NCBI GenBank assembly: GCA_009775125.1
Contig: VSPD01000036.1
Span: forward strand, 1-29,432
Length of the DNA stretch: 29,432 nt
Direction: 5' to 3'
DNA from: Muribaculaceae bacterium
GTDB lineage: Bacteria; Bacteroidota; Bacteroidia; Bacteroidales; Muribaculaceae
The translations under genes were made by a program, and so were the position numbers. The notes beneath the pieces are model-generated. The model was given only the letters and a program-made list of their open reading frames with translations. It made no database searches and had not been told where the DNA came from. Within the stretch, counting starts at the first letter, position 1; the number at the start of each line of letters is the position of its first letter. Shown one piece after another: positions 14,861 through 27,734 of the stretch.

Positions 14861-15553
14861 ATGAGTAAACTTACAAAAAACCAAAAGTTGGCTTTTGCGA
14901 AGATTGAAGCAGGGAAAGCCTATACTCTCGCCGAAGCAGCCGAAATGGTGAAAGAAATCACCTTCACCAAATTCGACGCATCTTTCGACATTGACGTGCG
15001 TCTTGGAGTCGATCCCCGCAAGGCCAACCAGATGGTACGCGGCGTCGTTACACTCCCCCACGGCACCGGCAAGCAGGTTACTGTTCTCGTGCTCTGCACA
15101 CCCGACGCTGAAGCAGCCGCAAAAGCAGCAGGCGCCGACTATGTAGGCCTCGAAGAATACATCGAAAAGATCAAAGGCGGATGGACAGACGTCGACGTGA
15201 TCATCACCCAACCCTCTGTAATGGGTAAGATTGGTGCTCTCGGCCGTATCCTCGGTCCCCGTGGCCTTATGCCTAACCCCAAATCGGGTACTGTGACTAT
15301 GGACGTGGCCAAAGCTGTGGAAGAAGTCAAAAAAGGCAAAATCGACTTTAAAGTTGACAAGAACGGTATCGTTCACTCTTCCATCGGCAAAGTATCGTTC
15401 ACTGCCGAGCAGATGCGCGACAACGCACGCGAGTTCATCAACACCTTGATTAAACTCAAACCCGCCACCGCAAAAGGCACATACATCAAGAGCATTTATC
15501 TTTCGAGCACAATGAGCCCCGGCATCAAGGTTGATGTCAAATCTATCGATTGA
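14861..15553 (+). CDS. rplA: Ribosomal protein uL1
   Basis: This 230-residue protein forms the L1 stalk near the E site and in many bacteria represses its own rplK-rplA mRNA. The signature GRILGPRGLMPNPKSGTVT is present, with FDASFDIDVRLGVDPRKANQMVRG in the N-terminal half. The length is normal. A possible target structure lies at 14304-14346. Confidence 0.97.
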   Translation: MSKLTKNQKLAFAKIEAGKAYTLAEAAEMVKEITFTKFDASFDIDVRLGVDPRKANQMVRGVVTLPHGTGKQVTVLVLCTPDAEAAAKAAGADYVGLEEYIEKIKGGWTDVDVIITQPSVMGKIGALGRILGPRGLMPNPKSGTVTMDVAKAVEEVKKGKIDFKVDKNGIVHSSIGKVSFTAEQMRDNAREFINTLIKLKPATAKGTYIKSIYLSSTMSPGIKVDVKSID

Positions 15554-15579
15554 TGCCTAACCCCTAACTCGCATTAACA

Positions 15580-16104
15580 ATGAAAAAAGAAGATAAAGCA
15601 CTTGTCATCGACAAAATCGTCGAAACACTTCAACAATATCCCGCTTTCTACCTCATTGAGAGCGCCGGAATGGATGCCGAAAAGACATCAGCTTTCCGCC
15701 GCGCATGCTTCGGCAAGGACATCAAACTGATGGTAGTTAAGAACACGCTTCTCGCCAAGGCTCTCGAACGCCTCGACGGCAACTACTCCGAGCTCCTCGG
15801 CACGCTCAAAGGCTCTACATCGCTGATGTGCACCACCGTGGGCAACGCTCCCGCCAAGTTGCTCAAAGACTTTGTCAAGAAAGGCGACAAGCTCCCCGTT
15901 CTCAAAGCCGCTTACGTTGAAGAATCGGTATATGTAGGAGCAGACCAACTCGACGCTCTCTGCGCTATCAAGAGCAAAAACGAACTTATCGCAGACATCG
16001 TCGCACTTCTCCAATCTCCCGCCAAGAACGTGGTATCCGCGCTTCAATCTGCCGGTACTACAATCCACGGCGTCCTCACTACTCTCGGCGAGCGTCCTGA
16101 ATAA
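15580..16104 (+). CDS. rplJ: Ribosomal protein uL10
   Basis: This 174-residue stalk base protein anchors L7/L12 dimers. The N-terminal rRNA-binding domain includes the KDIKLMVVKNTLLAKAL segment, and the C-terminal helix binds L7/L12. Only 26 bases separate it from rplA, too little for the long L10-binding leader known in E. coli and Bacillus, so any autoregulation must work differently here. Confidence 0.96.
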   Translation: MKKEDKALVIDKIVETLQQYPAFYLIESAGMDAEKTSAFRRACFGKDIKLMVVKNTLLAKALERLDGNYSELLGTLKGSTSLMCTTVGNAPAKLLKDFVKKGDKLPVLKAAYVEESVYVGADQLDALCAIKSKNELIADIVALLQSPAKNVVSALQSAGTTIHGVLTTLGERPE

Positions 16105-16163
16105 TCTCGCGGAGATAAACTTTCTTATCAACAAAAAACAAAAACATCACAACAAATACTACA

Positions 16164-16538
16164 ATGGCAGATCTCAAAGCTTTTGCTGAACAACTCGTAA
16201 ACCTCACTGTAAAAGAAGTAAACGAACTCGCTCAGATTCTCAAAGAAGAATACGGCATTGAACCCGCAGCCGCAGCCGTAGCCGTTGCAGCCGGCCCCGC
16301 AGCCGCCGGTGCTGAAGCCGAAGAAAAATCTTCCTTCGACGTAATCCTCAAAGCCGTAGGCCCGAGCAAACTTCAAGTTGTAAAACTCGTTAAAGAACTC
16401 ACCGGTCTTGGCCTCAAAGAAGCCAAAGAAATGGTAGACGGCGCACCCTCCACCATCAAGGAAGGTCTTGCTAAAGCTGATGCCGAAGGCCTCAAAAAAC
16501 AACTCGAAGAAGTCGGCGCAGAAGTCGAACTCAAATAA
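16164..16538 (+). CDS. rplL: Ribosomal protein bL12 (L7/L12)
   Basis: This 124-residue stalk protein recruits translational GTPases. It has an N-terminal dimerisation domain, an Ala-rich hinge (about residues 34-55) and the C-terminal factor-binding domain (VGPSKLQVVKLVKELTGLGLKEAKEMVDGAP). It lies 59 bases after rplJ and is followed directly by a strong hairpin with a T-tract, fitting the need for several copies of L12 per L10 and far less RNA polymerase. Confidence 0.97.
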   Translation: MADLKAFAEQLVNLTVKEVNELAQILKEEYGIEPAAAAVAVAAGPAAAGAEAEEKSSFDVILKAVGPSKLQVVKLVKELTGLGLKEAKEMVDGAPSTIKEGLAKADAEGLKKQLEEVGAEVELK

Positions 16539-16560
16539 AAAACCTGATTTTCAGGAACTT

Positions 16561-16600
16561 AGGTTAAGAATCCCCATAAGGGAGGATTCTTAACCTTTTT
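16561..16600 (+). terminator. Intrinsic terminator/attenuator between rplL and rpoB
   Basis: AGGTTAAGAATCC (16561-16573) pairs perfectly with GGATTCTTAACCT (16584-16596), 13 bases, followed by T through 16600. A small CCTGA/TCAGG hairpin (16543-16555) precedes it. No good promoter is visible in 16601-16767, so rpoB probably depends on read-through. The rest of the 229-base gap holds nothing recognisable. Confidence 0.85.
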
Positions 16601-16767
16601 GTGCTAAATATCAAACCGAACAAGCACACGGCAGCCTCACATTTGTCCTTCTTGCGCCTTTTTTTGACGCACACGGACCCCAATCAGCCCGATTATCACA
16701 AACTTGTAAGTAAAACTGCCCTGATTATCCCTTAACACATAGTCTTCCCTATTCATACAAAACGTAG

Positions 16768-19700
16768 ATGACTGTCCAAAACGATAAACCCCGCATTAAT
16801 TTCGCCTCGGTAAAAAATCCCCTGCCTTATCCCGACTTCCTCGAAGTGCAGCTCAAATCCTTCCGGGATTTTCTCCAACTCGACACCCCTCCCGAGAAGC
16901 GAAACAACGAGGGCCTGTTCAAGGTCTTCGCCGAGAACTTCCCCATAGTCGATACGCGCAACTCTTTCGTACTTGAATTCATCGACTATTACATTGATCC
17001 GCCGAAGTATACAATCGACGAATGTCTTGAACGCGGACTCACCTACAGCGTACCCCTCAAAGCAAAACTCAAACTTTACTGTACCGACCCCGACCACGAG
17101 GACTTCGAACCCGTGATACAAGACGTGTACCTCGGTCCTATCCCCTATATGACCGACAAGGGCACCTTCGTAATCAACGGCGCCGAACGCGTAATCGTGT
17201 CGCAGCTCCACCGCTCTCCCGGCGTGTTCTTTGGCCAGTCCACACACGCAAACGGTACAAAACTTTATTCCGCACGAATCATCCCGTTCCGCGGATCTTG
17301 GATCGAATTTGCCACCGACATCAACAACGTGATGTGGGCGTACATCGACCGTAAAAAGAAATTACCCGTAACCACGCTTCTGCGTGCTATCGGCCTTGGC
17401 TCCGAAAAAGCGATTATCGATGAATTCGACCTTGGCGAAGAGGTAAAGGCAAACAAAACCAACCTCAAAAAAGCAGTAGGCCGCAAAATTGCAGCCCGCG
17501 TAGTACGCACCTGGTACGAAGACCTCAACGACGAAGGCGCAACCGGCGAAGTTGTGTCTATCGAACGCTCCGAAATCCTCTTCGAACGCGAACACGTACT
17601 TGCCGAAGAAGACATCGAAAAAATCCTCGACTCCGGCGTGCCCACAATCCTCCTTCACAAGGAAGACACATCCGGCACCGACTACTCCATCATATTCAAC
17701 ACCCTCAAAAAAGACTCTTCCAACACCGAGCTGGAAGCTATTCAATATATATACCGTCAGCTCCGCAACGCCGAACCTCAGGACGACGCTTCGGCGCGCG
17801 AAGTCATCACCAACCTATTCTTCTCCGAAAAACGCTATGACCTCGGCGAAGTGGGCCGTTTCCGTATCAACACAAAACTCGGCCTCGACATCCCCGACAA
17901 CGTGAAAGTCCTCACAAAAGAAGACATCATAGCGATTATCAAATACCTCATCGAGCTCATCAACTCGAAAACCGATGTCGACGATATCGACCACCTGTCG
18001 AACCGTCGCGTCCGCACCGTCGGCGAACAACTCTACAACCAGTTCGGCGTCGGTCTCGCACGCATGTCCCGTACAATCCGCGAGCGCATGAACGTCCGCG
18101 ACAACGAAGTGTTCAAACCCATCGACCTTATCAACGCAAAGACAATATCGTCGGTGATAAACACATTCTTCGGCACAAACGCCCTGTCGCAGTTCATGGA
18201 CCAGACCAACCCCCTGGCCGAAATCACCCACAAACGCCGTCTCTCGGCACTTGGCCCCGGCGGTCTTTCCCGCGAGCGCGCCGGTTTCGAGGTGCGCGAC
18301 GTGCACTATACCCACTACGGACGCCTCTGCCCGATTGAAACCCCCGAAGGTCCCAACATCGGCCTTATCTCATCGCTCTGCGTTTACGCCAAGATAAACG
18401 ACTTCGGCTTCATCGAGACACCCTACCGCATCGTAAACGACTCGAAAGTCGACCTCGACAACGCCGACGTGCGCTACTTCACCGCTGAAGAAGAAGAAGG
18501 CAAAATCATCGCCCAAGGCAATGCGCCCCTCAACGACGACGGCACCTTCATCAACTCCCGCGTAAAAGCCCGCCAGGACGCCGACTTCCCCGTTGTAACT
18601 CCCGACGAAGTGCAGCTCATGGACGTATCGCCCACACAAATTGCCTCAATCGCGGCATCGCTCATCCCCTTCCTTGAACACGACGACGCCAACCGCGCGC
18701 TCATGGGTTCGAACATGATGCGCCAGGCAGTTCCCCTCATGCGCTCCGAAGCTCCAATCGTGGGCACAGGTATCGAAGGCCAGCTCATACGCGACTCCCG
18801 CACCCAAATCACAGCCGAAGGCCCCGGCGAAATCGAATTCGTCGACGCCACATCGATACGCATACGCTACGACCGCACCGAAGAACAAGAATTCGTAGCC
18901 TTCGAGCCGGCCGTCAAGACCTACAACATACCCAAGTTCCGCAAGACCAACCAGAGCACCACAATCGACCTTCGCCCCATCTGCCACGCCGGACAGCGCG
19001 TCGACAAAGGCGATATCCTCACCGAAGGCTACTCTACCGAAAACGGCGAGCTCGCCCTGGGCCGCAACCTCAAAGTTGCGTTCATGCCCTGGAAAGGATA
19101 CAACTACGAGGACGCAATCGTGCTCAACGAACGCATGGTCCGCGACGACATCCTCACATCCGTTCACGTCGACGAATATTCACTCGAAGTACGCGAGACA
19201 AAACGCGGCGAGGAAGAACTCACATCCGACATCCCCAACGTCAGCGAAGACGCCACCAAAGACCTCGACGAACGCGGTATCATCCGTATCGGCGCGCACG
19301 TAGTGCCCGGCGACATCATGATCGGTAAAATCACCCCCAAAGGCGAATCCGACCCCACCCCGGAAGAAAAACTCCTCCGCGCTATCTTCGGCGACAAGGC
19401 CGGCGACGTAAAAGACGCGTCGCTCAAAGCATCGCCCTCGCTCAAAGGCGTCGTAATCGGCACCAACCTCTTCCAGCGCGCCGCCAAGAAAAGCTCACGC
19501 GCCGTAAACGCTATTCTTCCCAAAATCGACGAAGAATACGAAAAACGCCAGGCCGACCTCAAAGACATCCTTATCGGCAAGCTCATGGAGCTCACCGCCG
19601 GCAAGACATCACAAGGCATCAAGGACTTCATCGGTTCCGATATAATCCCCAAGGGCGCCAAATTCACCGCCGCAGTGCTCCGTGGCCTCAACTTCGACAC

Positions 19701-20580
19701 AATCAACCTCTCGAAGTGGACAAACGACGCGCATAAAAACGACCTCATCCGTCAGACCATCGTCAACTACCTGCGCAAGTCCAAGGAAATCGACGCAGAG
19801 CTTCGCCGCCGCAAATTCGACATCTCAATCGGCGACGACCTCCCCTCCGGCATCATGAAGATCGCCAAAGTATATATCGCCAAAAAACGTAAAATCGGCG
19901 TCGGCGACAAGATGGCAGGCCGCCACGGCAACAAAGGTATCGTTTCGCGCATCGTGCGCCAGGAAGACATGCCTTTCCTTGCCGACGGTACTCCTGTCGA
20001 CATTGTCCTCAACCCCCTTGGCGTGCCCTCGCGTATGAACCTTGGCCAGATCTTCGAGACAGTACTCGGATGGGCAGGACGCGAACTCGGCGAGAAATTC
20101 GCGACACCGATTTTCGACGGCGCGTCTCTCGACGACCTCAACGAGTGGACCGACAAAGCCGGCGTTCCACGCTACGGCAAAACCTACCTCTACGACGGTG
20201 GCACAGGCGACCGCTTCGACCAGCCCGCGACAGTAGGCGTGATCTACATGCTCAAACTCGGTCACATGGTCGAAGACAAAATGCACGCCCGCTCAATCGG
20301 CCCGTACTCGCTTATCACACAGCAGCCCCTCGGCGGTAAAGCACAGTTCGGCGGTCAGCGCTTCGGTGAAATGGAAGTTTGGGCGCTTGAAGCATTCGGC
20401 GCATCCCACATCCTCCAGGAAATCCTCACCATCAAGTCCGACGACGTCAACGGCCGCTCCAAGGCTTACGAAGCCATCGTCAAAGGCGAACCCATGCCAC
20501 AGGCCGGAATTCCCGAATCACTCAACGTGCTTCTCCACGAACTCCGCGGCCTCGGTCTGAGCCTCAAACTCGAACAATAA
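16768..20580 (+). CDS. rpoB: RNA polymerase beta subunit
   Basis: The 1270-residue beta subunit forms half of the polymerase active-site cleft and the rifampicin pocket. The rifampicin region starts at SQFMDQTNP (Ser474, Asp478) and continues through THKRRLSALGPGGL. Asp, His and Ser are present at the residues matching E. coli 516, 526 and 531, so no classic resistance change is visible. RPICHAGQRV, KMAGRHGNKGIV and the C-terminal FGEMEVWALEAFGA clamp motifs are intact. The length is typical of Bacteroidetes. rpoC follows after 108 bases with a long hairpin between. Confidence 0.98.
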   Translation: MTVQNDKPRINFASVKNPLPYPDFLEVQLKSFRDFLQLDTPPEKRNNEGLFKVFAENFPIVDTRNSFVLEFIDYYIDPPKYTIDECLERGLTYSVPLKAKLKLYCTDPDHEDFEPVIQDVYLGPIPYMTDKGTFVINGAERVIVSQLHRSPGVFFGQSTHANGTKLYSARIIPFRGSWIEFATDINNVMWAYIDRKKKLPVTTLLRAIGLGSEKAIIDEFDLGEEVKANKTNLKKAVGRKIAARVVRTWYEDLNDEGATGEVVSIERSEILFEREHVLAEEDIEKILDSGVPTILLHKEDTSGTDYSIIFNTLKKDSSNTELEAIQYIYRQLRNAEPQDDASAREVITNLFFSEKRYDLGEVGRFRINTKLGLDIPDNVKVLTKEDIIAIIKYLIELINSKTDVDDIDHLSNRRVRTVGEQLYNQFGVGLARMSRTIRERMNVRDNEVFKPIDLINAKTISSVINTFFGTNALSQFMDQTNPLAEITHKRRLSALGPGGLSRERAGFEVRDVHYTHYGRLCPIETPEGPNIGLISSLCVYAKINDFGFIETPYRIVNDSKVDLDNADVRYFTAEEEEGKIIAQGNAPLNDDGTFINSRVKARQDADFPVVTPDEVQLMDVSPTQIASIAASLIPFLEHDDANRALMGSNMMRQAVPLMRSEAPIVGTGIEGQLIRDSRTQITAEGPGEIEFVDATSIRIRYDRTEEQEFVAFEPAVKTYNIPKFRKTNQSTTIDLRPICHAGQRVDKGDILTEGYSTENGELALGRNLKVAFMPWKGYNYEDAIVLNERMVRDDILTSVHVDEYSLEVRETKRGEEELTSDIPNVSEDATKDLDERGIIRIGAHVVPGDIMIGKITPKGESDPTPEEKLLRAIFGDKAGDVKDASLKASPSLKGVVIGTNLFQRAAKKSSRAVNAILPKIDEEYEKRQADLKDILIGKLMELTAGKTSQGIKDFIGSDIIPKGAKFTAAVLRGLNFDTINLSKWTNDAHKNDLIRQTIVNYLRKSKEIDAELRRRKFDISIGDDLPSGIMKIAKVYIAKKRKIGVGDKMAGRHGNKGIVSRIVRQEDMPFLADGTPVDIVLNPLGVPSRMNLGQIFETVLGWAGRELGEKFATPIFDGASLDDLNEWTDKAGVPRYGKTYLYDGGTGDRFDQPATVGVIYMLKLGHMVEDKMHARSIGPYSLITQQPLGGKAQFGGQRFGEMEVWALEAFGASHILQEILTIKSDDVNGRSKAYEAIVKGEPMPQAGIPESLNVLLHELRGLGLSLKLEQ

Positions 20581-20585
20581 CTTTT

Positions 20586-20627
20586 TCAGGACCATCAAGC
20601 CCGTTGCCGGGCTTGATGGCCGCCTGA
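20586..20627 (+). other. Long hairpin between rpoB and rpoC
   Basis: CCATCAAGCCCG (20592-20603) and CGGGCTTGATGG (20608-20619) form a perfect 12-base stem with loop TTGC. Outside it TCAGG (20586-20590) pairs with CCTGA (20623-20627) across a small internal loop. There is no T-tract downstream, so it is more likely an mRNA-processing or stability element than a terminator. Confidence 0.7.
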
Positions 20628-20688
20628 TTCAAGCAAGTTCATACCCGATTCTTTACAATATCCACAAGAATTTTCTATTACAACATAT

Positions 20689-25086
<4,398 letters not shown>

Positions 25087-25114
25087 TTTAACCGATAAAT
25101 CCAACCCACAACAT

Positions 25115-25157
25115 AAAGCCGCCGACAACACGCCACGTTGCCGGCGGCTTTCATTTC
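25115..25157 (+). terminator. Intrinsic terminator of the rpoBC operon
   Basis: AAAGCCGCCG (25115-25124) pairs with CGGCGGCTTT (25142-25151). After one A-C mismatch, CAAC/GTTG extends the stem inward. TTTCATTT follows. It lies 28 bases after the rpoC stop and 20 bases before the next ATG. Confidence 0.88.
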
Positions 25158-25171
25158 AAAAAACACAAACA

Positions 25172-25726
25172 ATGAAAACAATCGCAATATACTGCGCCTC
25201 ATCCGACAAAATACACCCCGACTACTTCGCCGACGCCCGCCAACTCGCCACACTCCTCGTAAAAGCCGGATACGCGATAGTAAACGGAGGCGGACGCATG
25301 GGCCTCATGGGCGAGATAAACACAGCCGCCATCGAAGCCGGCGGCTCGGCCACAGGCGTTATCCCCCGCTTTATGGACGAAGCCGGACGCGCCCACACCG
25401 CCCTCACGCGCAAAATAGTCACCGAAGACATGCACACCCGCAAACGCACCATGACATCCATGGCATCGGCAGTCATAGCCCTCCCCGGAGGCGTGGGCAC
25501 ATTCGAAGAAGTGACAGAAATTATGACCTGGCAAAAACTCGGCCTCTTCCACGGACCCGTCATAATACTCAACACCCGCGGCTACTACGACCCCCTCATC
25601 GAAATGCTCCGCCGCTCCATCACCGAAGGCTTCACCTCCCCCCGCTCCCAACGCGGCTGGCACATCGTCTCCACCCCCGCCCAAGCCCTCGAAGCCCTCA
25701 ACGAAGCCCTGCTACTCAATCGTTAA
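25172..25726 (+). CDS. LOG-family nucleotide 5'-monophosphate phosphoribohydrolase
   Basis: This 184-residue Rossmann-fold protein belongs to the TIGR00730/LOG (Lonely Guy) family. Characterised members cleave the N-glycosidic bond of nucleoside monophosphates such as cytokinin ribotides or AMP. The family signature PGGVGTFEE is at residues 105-113, with the preceding MHTRKRTM (87-94) and the early NGGGRMGLMG nucleotide-binding loop. The ATG at 25172 is chosen because a 55-residue upstream extension would overlap the rpoC end and its terminator. The true substrate in this bacterium is unknown. Confidence 0.9.
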   Translation: MKTIAIYCASSDKIHPDYFADARQLATLLVKAGYAIVNGGGRMGLMGEINTAAIEAGGSATGVIPRFMDEAGRAHTALTRKIVTEDMHTRKRTMTSMASAVIALPGGVGTFEEVTEIMTWQKLGLFHGPVIILNTRGYYDPLIEMLRRSITEGFTSPRSQRGWHIVSTPAQALEALNEALLLNR

Positions 25727-25793
25727 TAGATTTATTGGCACAAGTCGAAATTACAGCATTATTGATTAAAAAAGGTGGACCGCAAGGCGGTCG

Positions 25794-25912
25794 AATACGG
25801 TAGGCACGGGCCAAAGCCCGTGTTTCTAACGCATCACGAAAATTCGACTGCGGCCGCAGTCGAACAACAACGTCTCATCATAACATGGGCTTGTGTCCAT
25901 GCCTGCCATATT
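25794..25912. repeat. REP-like inverted pair around a perfect 22-base palindrome
   Basis: A 31-base element at 25794-25824 contains a CACGGGC/GCCCGTG hairpin. It recurs inverted at 25882-25912 with 24 of 31 bases identical. One stem pair changes C-G to T-A, a compensating change. Midway between, 25843-25864 is a perfect 22-base palindrome with GCGGCCGC at its centre. A further small hairpin, GACCGC/GCGGTC, lies at 25778-25792. Such elements resemble REP/BIME sequences. The rest of 25727-25950 has no gene. Confidence 0.7.
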
Positions 25913-25951
25913 AAGCGGCACTGACGCTTCTGCCGAAAAGACATGCAGTGC

Positions 25952-25972
25952 AAAATCGGTCTGACCCGATTT
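25952..25972 (-). terminator. Terminator of the ATPase/TOPRIM operon
   Basis: Read on the minus strand, AAATCGG (25966-25972) and CCGATTT (25953-25959) form a 7-base stem with a 6-base loop, followed by T through 25952. The stem begins immediately after the stop codon at 25974-25976, so the operon carries its own end signal. Confidence 0.7.
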
Positions 25973-25973
25973 A

Positions 25974-26609
25974 TTATTTGTTATACAAAGCGTTCAACCA
26001 ATCAACAAAATCCTGACAAATCGGAGGCGTTGCCGATAAGTATCTCTTTGTCACAGCAGCGCCCATAGGGGTTCCTGGAACTTCTTGCCATGCCAACCAA
26101 GTGTGAATCCTTGCTTTTGAATGATGTATTGACTTATATTTATTTAATCCTCTCTCCTCTATATTCGCCAAAACCTTATCAACCTCATGCAATAAACAAT
26201 CGCCATCCGGAATTAAAAATGCAGCGAAATCCTCTACCATTCCATTATTGTTGTTGTCTGGCATAATCCACACCCCGATTTTGATATCTTCTGCACTATT
26301 GGGATGAATAATAGCACCTCCCCCAGGACAATCATCAGGAATGTCATCATAAAGATTCGACTTTTTAAGTATCTGACGCAATTTACTCCATCTTGACTGA
26401 ATGTCCGAATCTGCATCAACTACTATCCCTATAGTCTTAATCTCACCGGAACCTTTAAGCCTGACCGGTAATCCTTTCAACAGATTATCAATACCCTTAC
26501 AATCTACTATATCGAAAGTCTTTGCGACATTAAATACAGCACGTATATTAGAGATAAGATGCCAATCATCATTACCCTCAACCAGTAATATTTGAGTCAT
26601 ATTATCCAT
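25974..26609 (-). CDS. Small TOPRIM-like protein (DUF3226-like)
   Basis: The 211-residue protein has the pattern of a minimal TOPRIM fold, the metal-binding core of OLD-family nucleases. A first strand leads to the conserved acid in LLVEGNDD (Glu11), and a later strand leads to DADSD (Asp65, Asp67, Asp69). The rest (CPGGGAI, WIMPDN, EDFAAFLIPDGD, WLAWQEVPGTPMGAAVTKRYL) resembles DUF3226 proteins; this family name is from memory and needs a profile search. It starts three bases after the ATPase stop, so the two form one operon. It is AT-rich and probably acquired. Predicted role: metal-dependent nuclease or effector controlled by the ATPase; not shown by sequence alone. Confidence 0.75.
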   Translation of the reverse strand: MDNMTQILLVEGNDDWHLISNIRAVFNVAKTFDIVDCKGIDNLLKGLPVRLKGSGEIKTIGIVVDADSDIQSRWSKLRQILKKSNLYDDIPDDCPGGGAIIHPNSAEDIKIGVWIMPDNNNNGMVEDFAAFLIPDGDCLLHEVDKVLANIEERGLNKYKSIHHSKARIHTWLAWQEVPGTPMGAAVTKRYLSATPPICQDFVDWLNALYNK

Positions 26610-26612
26610 AAA

Positions 26613-27707
26613 CTACCTGATTTCAATGTTTTGAGCAGCAACAGTCTTTAACTCGTCCAAATTATATTCTGTATAGGTTATTGAGCCATGCTTGTTTTCA
26701 AGCCGTATATAACGACCTTCTGCGATATTAGCTTCTTCTTTCAAGGCATTACCAAAGCTGCTTATACAATCAGAACTATGTGTTGTGGCAAATATTTGAA
26801 CATTCAATTTAACTGCTAAATCAAAAATGACATGCCACAATTGCTTTTGTACGGTATAATGCAACCCATTGTCAATTTCATCTATCAATAAGCAGCCATT
26901 CTCACTATTAACCAATGACAGAATAATAGACAAGATATGATTAATACCATCGCCCATACCTCTCATCGGCAATCTCTTGTTTACGCCTTTAATTTTTACG
27001 ACAGGATATCTACCCGTCCGAGGTGAATCTTCAAGAAAGGCCAAACTCTCAATGTCCGGTTCAATAATCCGCAATGCCTGAATCACATAGTCTTCCTTTT
27101 CTGTCAATGTCACATTGTCCCAAAGCCTTCCTATGAAAATACTATCAAATGATTCCGGATTAACCCTAATCACAGACGCAATATCGGACATTTTAGTTTT
27201 ACCAAATCTAATACGGGTTAAACGACGGTCCAATGGCACAAGAATCCTATTTTTCCCGTTTCTTACTACTTCCAATGCTATATGAGCATCATCAACAGCG
27301 AAATCATCCCTCGAATCATATATCATTACTTTTCTAATGATATTTCCGTCCTCTGCCTCTTGCTCTGCATAATACACAAAACGAACAGATAAGATATTAT
27401 TTCCATCAGATATTTCAATAACATTATCCTCGTTGATATTAAGATTCCTATTTGTAAATAATGAGGATATGGCATCGATATTCGAATTAATATACTCCGT
27501 TTCCTGCATATTGACATATTTAGGCAACTCCCCTCTTTCCTCTATCACATAGAGCAACTCCGAGTCATCAACATATACACCAATAGCCTCCAACAACGAT
27601 GATTTTCCGACATTGTTTTTACCGGAAATCAAATTAATTCGAGAGAACTCCGGAATATACAATCCTGACAGATTTTTAAAATTCCGAATTTTAAGAGACT
27701 GTATCAT
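26613..27707 (-). CDS. AAA family ATPase (OLD/AAA_15-like)
   Basis: The 364-residue ABC-type ATPase of the RecF/SMC/OLD group has Walker A GKNNVGKS at residues 29-36 and an MRGMGDG segment (248-254) at the signature position. Walker B is LLIDEID (273-279, catalytic Glu277), and the H-loop is TTHSSD with His310. About 200 residues between Walker A and the signature form a divergent insert likely to give dimerisation or sensing. The ATG at 27707 is used; a TTG three codons earlier is possible. Paired with the TOPRIM-like gene, it resembles split OLD systems such as PARIS (AriA/AriB). Function in phage defence is inference. Composition is far more AT-rich than in neighbours (18-29 G+C per 60 bases in sampled lines). 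Confidence 0.85.
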   Translation of the reverse strand: MIQSLKIRNFKNLSGLYIPEFSRINLISGKNNVGKSSLLEAIGVYVDDSELLYVIEERGELPKYVNMQETEYINSNIDAISSLFTNRNLNINEDNVIEISDGNNILSVRFVYYAEQEAEDGNIIRKVMIYDSRDDFAVDDAHIALEVVRNGKNRILVPLDRRLTRIRFGKTKMSDIASVIRVNPESFDSIFIGRLWDNVTLTEKEDYVIQALRIIEPDIESLAFLEDSPRTGRYPVVKIKGVNKRLPMRGMGDGINHILSIILSLVNSENGCLLIDEIDNGLHYTVQKQLWHVIFDLAVKLNVQIFATTHSSDCISSFGNALKEEANIAEGRYIRLENKHGSITYTEYNLDELKTVAAQNIEIR

Positions 27708-27726
27708 ATTATACAATAATTTACCA

Positions 27727-27734
27727 CAAAGATA
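27727..27734 (-). promoter_or_regulatory. Probable -7 element of the ATPase operon
   Basis: On the minus strand this reads TATCTTTG, an exact TAnnTTTG match, 19 bases before the ATG. No clear TTTG is found at the -33 distance. The remaining 27735-28090 is AT-rich without a gene I can support. Confidence 0.5.

Noticed and set aside
16601..16767. A separate promoter for rpoB
   Set aside because: No TAnnTTTG with a properly spaced TTTG was found. CACATTTG at 16638-16645 is one base off but has no upstream partner.
25727..25973. CRISPR array or small RNA in the hairpin-rich region after the LOG gene
   Set aside because: There are no regularly spaced direct repeats; the repeats are inverted. No promoter for an RNA gene was found.
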